A model generated the notes under the pieces. That model made no database searches. It was not told the origin of the DNA and worked only from the letters and a program-made list of their open reading frames with translations. A DNA stretch of 64,000 bases from Xestospongia bergquistia (lineage: Eukaryota > Porifera > Demospongiae > Haplosclerida > Petrosiidae): the NCBI GenBank assembly GCA_963965975.1, contig OZ014413.1:8086101-8150100 (forward strand), read 5' to 3'. Position 1 is the first letter of the stretch, and every line of letters begins with the position of its first letter. Position numbers and translations under genes: made by a program. Below are positions 39,072-64,000 of this stretch, piece after piece.

Positions 39072-40092
39072 TATGTATGTATCTATGTATACTCTTAATT
39101 TCTTATTTGAAGTAACCATTTATCTTAATCCAGTTTGCTGCTCATCACCTTCATCAACAAGCTAAGCAATGGGAGGAGAAAAATAATGATATGGTGTCAG
39201 CTACTAAAAGCATGGCCAGACTGATGATGCAAATGTCTAAATTTTCCAGGTAAACTCATATAAATTATCACTGAAATGTTAGCAATAAAATGATCTATTA
39301 TAAATAACAATTGAAGACTTGTACAACATTTTGTTTCTAATCATTACAATATTACATATCATAGTATGTGTGACATATGTATCAAAAATAAGACATCAGA
39401 ACAAAGTAGTAGTAGTAATTAAAACTTGACAGGATATACTTGCTAAAGAAGCTCATACTATTGTGATCATGCTATTAATATGATAAAAATAGGCAATAAT
39501 TAACTTGCATGTTTACAGAGATGAAGAATGTGATGTATCCTCTAAAGAAGATTTTATGGAAACAGCTAACCTTATAGTCAAAGAAAGCCAAGAAGTTGTC
39601 CAAATGGCTAGAAAAATTGCTTCTCTTTGCACAGATGAGCACATGAGAAATGTGAGTACTACTTATATTAGATATTGAACATGTATAGTCTAATATTGTA
39701 AAAGTTTATATACCATCAACTAACTATTATTATACCTTCAAAATTTATTGATAACTATAATGTAAATTACAGACTCTGTTACAAGTTGTCGATGCTATTC
39801 CAACAATAGCTACTCAACTCAAAATTAATATTTCTGTGGAAAGTACTAAGCAAGAAAGAGATGGTATGTATGTGTTTTCTATGATTCAGTATACAACTAG
39901 TTCATTTTCAAAATAGATAAAGAAGCAGAAAAAGTAGCCACTAACATGTTAATAGTGAATGCTGAGAATCTAATGACCACTGTAGCTGATGTACTAAAGG
40001 CTGCAGAAACTGCTGCTATAAGAATTCCTCTAGAAGCTAAAGCCCAGTTGGTTGGCCTGACCTGGATAAAAACTGATAACTTACTTTTTTAA
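28400..40092 (+). CDS. Ankyrin repeat - ZU5-like - death domain - vinculin-tail protein
   Basis: A 53-exon model (5,304 nt, about 1,767 aa) starts at ATG 28,400, with an in-frame stop upstream, and ends at TAA 40,090-40,092; every junction keeps the frame. Order: about 19 ankyrin repeats (residues 4-650), a ZU5-like domain (about 660-835), an unassigned segment (836-1,003), a death domain (about 1,015-1,095), an acidic linker of short and duplicated 27-residue exons (1,110-1,596), and a vinculin-tail-like domain (1,597-1,767). ANK-ZU5-death is the ankyrin plan (ankyrins also have a second ZU5 and UPA); vinculin tails bind F-actin and acidic lipids. I therefore infer a cytoplasmic scaffold that could link membrane or death-domain partners to actin. 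One gene rather than two is supported by continuous splicing phases, with no stop or start between parts. Transcript evidence would be needed to exclude two overlapping transcripts. Confidence 0.8.
31312..32438 (+). CDS. Exons 10-16: second ankyrin block, duplicate of exons 3-9
   Basis: Exons: 31,312-31,410; 31,463-31,561; 31,626-31,724; 31,814-31,912; 31,963-32,061; 32,141-32,239; 32,340-32,438. Repeat by repeat they resemble exons 3-9 in order (for example DQITPLYLASSKG with DHITPLYLASCKG, and WAAVKGHT in both fifth repeats). The preceding introns also match (TTTATTACAATATAGAC near 30,950 with TTCATTACAATAGAGAC near 29,398), so the unit was copied as genomic DNA. Confidence 0.85.
32514..33446 (+). 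CDS. Exons 17-20: last ankyrin repeats
   Basis: Exons: 32,514-32,612; 32,669-32,767; 33,076-33,165; 33,272-33,446. Exon 20 includes a canonical repeat (NGDTPLHYACRYSQADIVYL) and a C-terminal capping repeat (DDGKTALDECYKD). It leaves phase 0 for phase 1 and joins the ZU5 exon. Confidence 0.85.
33565..34124 (+). CDS. Exon 21: ZU5-like domain
   Basis: One 560-nt exon. The sequence YGFRLVIPPSSVEEGQ, then PVSCFYRIETTGQFSKPIEL and later GILIVPDYSIF, follows the ZU5 pattern (G-x-L-x-IP start, then a kPv strand) found in ankyrins, UNC5 and PIDD. The C-terminal part (ITIFFKQM, KIQAVVTKNLGPFLK) could be the start of a UPA-like region. Assignment is by pattern only. Confidence 0.65.
34228..34889 (+). 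CDS. Exons 22-25: segment between ZU5-like and death domains
   Basis: Exons: 34,228-34,368; 34,415-34,622; 34,676-34,759; 34,818-34,889. I do not recognise the fold. Position suggests either a degenerate UPA domain or a linker. The end (SSPTIQPSPKTSVPIEIF) is a Ser/Pro-rich linker. Confidence 0.7.
34961..35278 (+). CDS. Exon 26: death domain
   Basis: The 318-nt exon encodes a six-helix death-fold pattern: MWDTIGEQLAVRYG, then LSEVLQVWIDK, VSWRMIITVVSDPPV and ADEIRDFLA. Death domains form homotypic signalling complexes. The donor (AAT|GTAAAT) lies before an apparent stop, so splicing is needed to read on; the next acceptor at 35,323 could also be used three bases later (NAG-type choice). Confidence 0.8.
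35323..36204 (+). CDS. Exons 27-35: short linker exons
   Basis: Exons: 35,323-35,391; 35,535-35,582; 35,639-35,650 (12-nt microexon, tentative); 35,711-35,728 (18 nt, tentative); 35,778-35,819; 35,863-35,907; 35,959-35,985; 36,044-36,094; 36,151-36,204. All are phase 1-1, so any can be skipped in frame. The encoded sequence is polar and acidic and matches no domain I know. Confidence 0.6.
36365..38829 (+). CDS. Exons 36-49: acidic linker of alternating 27-residue repeat exons
   Basis: Exons: 36,365-36,451; 36,578-36,658; 36,781-36,861; 36,989-37,069; 37,188-37,268; 37,393-37,473; 37,596-37,676; 37,799-37,879; 38,002-38,082; 38,137-38,193; 38,278-38,358; 38,495-38,584; 38,646-38,669; 38,723-38,829. 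Two types alternate: ENTGLETSVVVEQNIYVDPT and ENIDSETSVEIDQQVNEESS. The dimer recurs every 404-411 bp, introns included. The product is acidic and probably unstructured or weakly helical. Confidence 0.8.
38986..39067. repeat. (GT)n microsatellite, about 41 units
   Basis: Lies in the intron between the acidic linker and the vinculin-tail exons. Confidence 0.97.
39134..40092 (+). CDS. Exons 50-53: vinculin-tail-like domain
   Basis: Exons: 39,134-39,249; 39,519-39,651; 39,773-39,863; 39,917-40,092. The 171 residues follow the vinculin tail closely: FAAHHLHQQAKQWEEKNNDM, MARLMMQMSKFSR, ESQEVVQMARKIASLCTDE, TLLQVVDAIPTIATQLK, and NAENLMTTVADVLKAAETAA followed by a short tail (GLTWIKTDN) that parallels vinculin's C-terminal arm. 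Vinculin tails form a five-helix bundle that binds F-actin, PIP2 and paxillin. The vinculin head is absent. It fits vinculin better than alpha-catenin. Confidence 0.85.
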
Positions 40093-40959
40093 ATTTAATC
40101 TATTATTTTTATTATTAGAGACCAAAACATTTTTGAAAGTATTTAATGATTTTAAAATGTAGTCTTTGTTTTACCTTTTCTTTTATTACTTTTATCTGGT
40201 TGAATTTTTACCATTTCTTTATTTGCATAGTTTTGTTTTCTCATCATTGACTAGTAGAATAATTAAAAGTGTTTATTTTCAGTAGAAGTTAATATATTAT
40301 GTAATCCCACCCCCTAAACATGCAGCAAAGTATGACTTTCTGAAAGTGTGGACATCGAGGTTTGTGTCATTATCAAGCTAATAACCTGAGGAATAGTAAA
40401 AATACGAACTACTTTGACAATTTGGTGAGGTATAAAAGTCTGCATACATGTACATAAATGTATGAAGGGTTTATGTTGCACCATTAATACTTTGAATGTG
40501 TAGGATGACATTTATATCTACAGGGAGACCCTCTAGCTGCAGTATTATATAATTATCATGTGAGTATATGCTTTTATACATTAACTCATACCACAATTAG
40601 GTAACAGGATAACTATTCTACATGTATGCAAAAATGTTTTTTCTTATATTTTATATTCTGACTAACTACATGTTATCTTTAGATAATATGAAGGCAGAAT
40701 CAAAGATAGAAGGTGTCATGTTTGTTGAGACAACAATCATTGAAAACAAAAAGAAAATGCTGGAAGTAGAAGAGAAACATTATTAGTCATAGAGTGTGTC
40801 TGGTAATCAGGGCTCGTGAACAAACCTTTTATAGAATTTTAATTCCCGTTTGTTTGCTGTTTCAATTTAAGTTTAATTGTTAATTAAGTATTAAAGACGT
40901 AGTTCAAACAATTTTTATTTCATGAAGTTTAGTCATATGTTATATATAATTATATATAA

Positions 40960-41013
<54 letters not shown>

Positions 41014-42040
41014 CACAGAATTCAAATTCTTTATTAAATTCCATGAGCATGTGCATTATCTGTTCATAATATTTATAATAGTACACGTTTATCTTACAAC
41101 TTCACTATGTGAGTTTAATTTCTTAATAATTTGCCCATATACATTAATTTTATTGAAATAAGACCTTATATATAACTGCCTTTATCATACATATACTTTG
41201 GTGATAAAATTAGGATATGCTTTTTCTAAATGTATTAGCTATATTTCGGATCTATTACGCGTTCATCTAAACGCTTTGACACGTAGATTCTTTACAGATT
41301 TAAAATTAAATTTACATTGCATAATTAACTAAGTTGATATAACATACCTTATAGAGTAAAGTGTAGCAAGACAAGCGATAGGATACTTTTCAACACCAAT
41401 ACTGCTGTTTTCCTCAGTGGTTCTATGAATTCATTTGATTAGATACTTGTTGATATATTATTGGAGTCACTCTCTTCAACTTTGAAAGAGAGATTAAAGG
41501 AAAGGTTCTTGTTTGTTATTATGATATAAGAGTGACCACTTAGAGACTAACTGTCTTGGAGCTACTAACCTCAATTCTCCTACAATGGTTGTCAATAAAT
41601 AGTTGATTAGAAGAATCTAATATGACAATTCATTGAATGATGTAGAAGGACTCTAATCTCATATTTTTCTAGTACTACTTAATTTGTTTACATTGTCTAG
41701 CTGCAAATCCAAATTTGATTACTAATTACATATTGTTTTTTATTAAACAAAACGTTTACATTATACAAAGAACAATGCAATCCTCTTGTAGACATTTAAT
41801 TATTACTATATATGATGTTGTTTGTTTGTATAATTTATATATATTGATATTAATAATAAAATTTCTTACCAGTACAATCTTAGGTAACACTCGCAAATTG
41901 TATAGCTTTGCTGAGTAAATTAAATTTCTTGCGTCTTATTTACTTTATCAAGACAACAACATATATATTGATATATGTATATTAAAAAACAGATAGTCAA
42001 TAAAATAATAAAATAAAAATATGATCCAATATATAAATTA
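40093..42040. other. Intergenic, no gene recognised
   Basis: 3' flank of the ankyrin-vinculin gene, AT-rich, with a TA microsatellite at about 40,966-41,012. A possible splice-like segment ends in an open stretch at 40,682-40,786 (KAESKIEGVMFVETTI), but it lacks a frame-compatible upstream exon. Confidence 0.5.
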
Positions 42041-42109
42041 TGATTGAAACTAGATATGGCAACATATGTGATTGCAAACAATGAATGTCTAATGACTCAA
42101 TTCATAGCT

Positions 42110-42245
42110 TCACTCTGATGACATCATCATTAAATGACAGGTAGTGATGTCATCATATATGATGACATCATCTAAATCCATCACCTACACCCTAAACCAA
42201 ACCTTATGACACATAGTGATGTCATCATATAGTACAAGTTACATC
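42110..42245. repeat. Cluster of TGATGTCATCA palindromic motifs
   Basis: TGATGACATCATCA, the perfect palindrome at 42,145-42,170, and another AGTGATGTCATCATATAG near 42,220 lie within 130 bp. The motif is one base from the CRE/ATF site TGACGTCA. It could be a regulatory cluster or the ends of a small repeat. Confidence 0.5.
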
Positions 42246-43149
42246 ATCATAGAAGTTACACCAAGAAGGACCCAATTCATATTTTTTTAAATTATTCGGT
42301 AATTTTTTTCTATCTGACTGGCAGTCCATAGGCTTTGTAGTGTATTATGATACTCTGAAGATTACTCCCTCAGCTTTTAGGATTAATCATTAATGTACTA
42401 ATTCATCATGTGATTCATTGATGCATTGATATATATACTGATGACAAAAACGTTAGTTGCAAGTGAAATCGAATTATTTGGTGAACTCATGCAATCTAAT
42501 AGAAGACAGGAATTATACCATTATAAAATAAAAGACTATCAGGTGTTTATCAATGTCATATCAATTCTTGAATGGTGGTACTATTGCAAATTACTGGCTT
42601 ATACAAATCGATTTACATGTGAGGGTGTGGCTTCAATTTACTTTAACCCTTAAGTGGAAAACCTGAAGTATATATGCAAAGCAAGTAAAGATCAGGACTT
42701 GATTACCAGCCACTATATTTCACGTAAGTTAATATAATTAGGAGAATTAGTTTAAAATGTGAAGCATATATTTGGGTCAATAATCAACAATGTTAATAAT
42801 CATTAATGCAGTGGCTTCAACTTGAATTTGTATGTCTTGTCATTGTGGGGTGCAGCCAGAAGTGAAAGTCACTAATTTTCATTATGTATTGTTGTTGTTT
42901 AGGGTTTCGGTGATGTGTTTATACACAGCAAATGATGAAATTACCAATTTAGTGCCTTATACATAGCACAGACTACACATAGACTGAAATATATAGTGAT
43001 TATTAATGGCTCCAAGAGTGGATGAAGCATGAAAGTGAAATTTCCTCACTATTTTATTATGTTTTAATTGTTAATATATACAGCATCATAGTATTATAGT
43101 ATTTTTATCGTTTTTGACATTTTAAATGTTAAATCTGTAAGTCTGTAAC

Positions 43150-44235
43150 TTGTCATTTGTTTAGTAATCATTATAGTTCTATTTAAGCTCAATAACTACA
43201 AAATAGTTTATATATCCACATAGGAAATTATCTGGATTAATGTATTAATGTTACCATATGTCAATGATTACTCAATTGTAAGTTTTTAAATAATCTTTAA
43301 ACTAATCTGCTTGTATTAACCTTAGTACACGTGGTCATGAATGTGTAGATATTATACTTGTAACACCACAATTATAAGGTAAGTTATTATTGTCAACCCA
43401 CATGTTTGTTTAAGAATCTTTTGTAGTTATTTTGAAAAACAATATTATGTTAGCATATGTGAAGTGATTACTCAGTGGTAAGTATAACTTTTAACTTTAT
43501 ATCTTTTGACTAATCTGGGTTTATTAACTTAGTACTTAAGGTCATGCACATGTAGGGATTATACCTATAGCACCACAGTTGTAAACTAAGTAATTATTGT
43601 CAGCCCAAATGTTTGATAGTCCAGGTGTACATGTTTAGATAGTATAGTAAGAGTAGACATAAATATTAGTTTAGGTATCAAATATGAGATAAACAAAACA
43701 TCCTAGTGGATTATGATAGTATTGATAAGATCACTACAGTATAATAGAATTAAATATTATTACAAACTCACTAATCATATTTCAAAGGTATCATGACAGT
43801 ACAATTCATATCTACTTCATAATTACCTTGTATACATGAAAGAAGTATACTATTGTTCATAATTACTAGTAATATTTGAATAATTTCAACGACATTTCAA
43901 TATACTTCAATGACACATGTAGAATGGAATTAATAAAAGCACTTAGTGGCTCATACACTTTGTATTTTATTATTTTTACTAATTTTTGCTTGCAATACAT
44001 TAAACAAAACAGTAACAAGGCTTTTAGTCAAATTTGAGGTTTTGAGACATATGAACTATTTCTTTTTGTTTCTTATTTCTATAGGTTTTCAATATGATTG
44101 CTATTGATATTGATAGTATATATAGAAAAGAAATATGGGAAAATCCATTGGTGTGATGGATAGATAGATAGATAGATTAGAGAGAGAGAGAGAGAGAGAG
44201 AGAGGCAGGCAGCCAGACAGACAGAGACAGACAGA

Positions 44236-44316
<81 letters not shown>

Positions 44317-46300
44317 CAGGCAGGCAGGCAGGCAGACAGACAGACAGACAGATAGACAGACAGATAGATAGATAAAAGTGTGAATAATGGATGAATGAAT
44401 AGATGACAGACAAATAGATAAATACATGAAATTATTAATTTATATAATCTTTAAATTAATATGGATATATTAACCTTAGTATGGTCATACACGTATAGGG
44501 ATTATACCTATAACACCACAAGTATAGTTACTATTGTCAACCCAAATGTTGTTTTGGAATCTTTTTGTATTCATTGCTTAAGTAACTTAAATTGTGTGCT
44601 ATAGTCACACTGTTGTTGACATAAGGCTGTGATAGGGCTAGGGATATCAGCCCCTCCCCTCTTACATGAATAGGGATTAAACCCCTCCAGTTTATGCAGT
44701 AATGACACAAAAAATGATAAAAAATAAGGAATTTCAATTTAGTCCAACCATGGGAGTAAAGGACTGATGTTATATGTAAACTAGTCAATATAATAAATTA
44801 TGGTATCTTAATTGCATGCTTGGTCAATTAATCTTTTATTATTATAAAGTTAAAGGTTAGGACAGTATAACAAATTGCAGTCTTATTGTTGTTAAAGACA
44901 ATTTTGCAAAAATCTAGCCATTACAAGCAAAGTTGAGTAAATCATTGTTGCAGTCCTATTGATAGCCCATGTGTACATGTTTACATAGTATAGTAATGGC
45001 AGACTTAATATCAGTTTTGGCATCAAATTAGTGATGAACAAGACACCCCAGTGGATTATAACAGTTTTGATAAGATCACCAATGTGTAATAGAATGAAAT
45101 ATTATTACAAACTCATTAGTCATATTTCAAACATAGTCTTTATTTACATGTATCATGATAGTATAATTGATATTGATAACTCAATAATTGCTTTTTATGT
45201 ATAGAAGAAGTATACTATTATTAATAATTATATTTATATTTGGATACTTTCAACATTTTTGACATACTTCAATGACACACAAATTAATAATAGCAACTAG
45301 TAGTGACCCATGCACTTTCTGTTTTATTATTTTTACTAATTAAATGCATCCATTACAAAAGTTTATGTGAGTATCAAGATTTTAGTCAAATTTATATGCA
45401 TATTATTAGTCATTATGTAACAATTCAGTACATGTGATTTATTTATGTGAATATGAAATATGAGGCAACGGTTTAGTCCCCACAACATATTATGAATGTA
45501 TTATGTGATATAGACTTAGATATCTATAAAAAAAACTATAATCAGGGACGTTGAAGGGAAAGGTAAGGTCCATGACTAGAGATGTGAATATATCTAGCAC
45601 AGCACTGCTCAGTTTCCTTATGAGGTCAATGTTAAGGTGTTTTGTCAGATACTGTATTATGTAGTTGCATAATCCTTCCTCATTTATGAAGCTATAAACT
45701 CCATGTAATTATATATACATTATGCTAATGTATGAGGTAATGAACATAACTAATTTGGTTTCTTTTGCAATTAAATGAATTTGGTAATGATGGATTAATG
45801 AAACATACTTAGTAAAATGTTTCATCAGCTTAGTTGTGCTATAAGATTATATTGTAGTGTGAGAAATTAGTTTAGGCATCATAGTAGCTATACAAATACA
45901 TAACATCCCAGTGGGATTAAGATAAGTTTGATAAGATCATCAAAGTGTAGTAACATTAATGTATTATTATAAACTCACTAAACATATTTAAAAATGATTT
46001 CTCTATATGTAATAATTCTACTTTACAATTGCTTTGTGTCTATAGAGGGAGTATACTATTATTATTACTATTAATTTGGCTACTTTCATCTACTGTTGTG
46101 TGATACATATGTATTATGAATATATAAAAAGAATTAGTAACTGAATATATAATGTGTTTATTATTTTTACCAAACAGTTGATTTGAATTAAATTTAAAAT
46201 GTTTTAAGTTTCAGCAATGATGTTTTAAGTCAAATTTGAATTTTTCAATTCATATGAACTATTTCTTTATTTTATAGATTGTGGTCTGACTTATCTTTAT
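43150..46300. repeat. Diverged long-unit repeat array upstream of SRCR gene B
   Basis: Three diverged copies share ordered anchors: CATCC(T/C)AGTGG(G)ATTA near 43,698, 45,042 and 45,905; GATAAGATCA near 43,724, 45,069 and 45,930; TTACAAACTCA; and AAGTATACTATTATT. A second motif family (GGTCATACACGTATAGGGATTATACC) recurs near 43,335, 43,540 and 44,480. Copies are roughly 0.9-1.3 kb apart. No coding sequence is seen. Confidence 0.65.
44158..44385. repeat. Compound microsatellite (GATA, GA, GGCA, GACA)
   Basis: About 228 nt of purine-rich repeats are embedded in the long-unit array. Open frames across it (poly-LS) are artefacts. Confidence 0.95.
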
Positions 46301-46603
46301 TATCAATCAGAGTGGGTTGCAAATACATAATTGATTCAAAAGTCAGGGATTTTATATTAGAAATAAAACCTTACTTTATATTAACAATGGTATACATGAT
46401 TATAACAATCTTGAATAATTGAAACAAACTCATGTGTTGTCTAAACTTAAACTATTGATATATGGATATTACTCTTCCAAAGTAATCACATGACATGTGA
46501 CAATAGCCCATCCTACATGAACTCTTACAATAGCGTGACTATAGTATTAACTGTTTATTTTATAATAGTGTTGGTTTTGGATTGATTACTGTTTAACAAC
46601 AAA

Positions 46604-64000
<17,397 letters not shown>

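Noticed and set aside
40682-40786. Possible alternative last exon (KAESKIEGVMFVETTI...)
   Set aside because: No upstream exon with a matching phase, and the vinculin-tail exon already ends naturally at 40,092.
42426-42653. 75-aa open frame
   Set aside because: No recognisable domain, signal, splice context or relation to neighbours; likely chance in AT-rich DNA.
44101-44427. Leu/Ser-rich open frames on the minus strand
   Set aside because: Translation of GA, GATA and GACA microsatellites.

Overview
The window is eukaryotic nuclear DNA from an animal, most likely a demosponge (Amphimedon-like). This is inferred from the AT-rich sequence, very short GT-AG introns (many 42-60 nt), giant multi-SRCR genes and an ankyrin/ZU5/death-domain gene; no search was run. 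All exon models were spliced by hand from the sequence, and nearly every junction keeps the frame.

Layout. (1) 1-12,854, minus strand: the 5' part of a secreted or membrane multi-SRCR gene (signal-peptide exon at 12,762-12,854, 15 full SRCR domains and part of a 16th, running off the left edge). (2) 12,855-17,965: intergenic, with a truncated Penelope-like retroelement carrying a candidate hammerhead ribozyme. (3) 16.5-24.65 kb: a tandem duplication holding two single-exon POT/MFS-type transporters (minus strand, 573 aa each) plus two transporter gene fragments. (4) 24,859-26,009, plus strand: an eight-exon R-SNARE (VAMP/synaptobrevin-like) gene whose start codon appears split by an intron. 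(5) 28,400-40,092, plus strand: a gene of about 53 exons encoding roughly 1,767 aa with about 19 ankyrin repeats, a ZU5-like region, a death domain, an acidic linker made of duplicated 27-residue exons, and a C-terminal vinculin-tail domain. (6) 40.1-46.6 kb: intergenic, with microsatellites and a diverged long-unit repeat array. (7) 46,604 to the right edge, plus strand: a second multi-SRCR gene, paralogous to the first and in inverted (divergent) orientation, with 30 SRCR domains visible and no stop reached.

The two SRCR genes face away from each other across about 34 kb and match exon by exon, but each has amplified its own internal blocks. Almost every SRCR domain is encoded by two phase 1-1 exons, and two SRCR subtypes alternate along both proteins. 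The standout is the central gene: an ankyrin-type ANK-ZU5-death protein ending in an actin-binding-type vinculin tail, a combination I do not know from described families. A joint role of receptor-like SRCR proteins and this adaptor in adhesion, recognition or innate immunity is only an inference from domain families and proximity.
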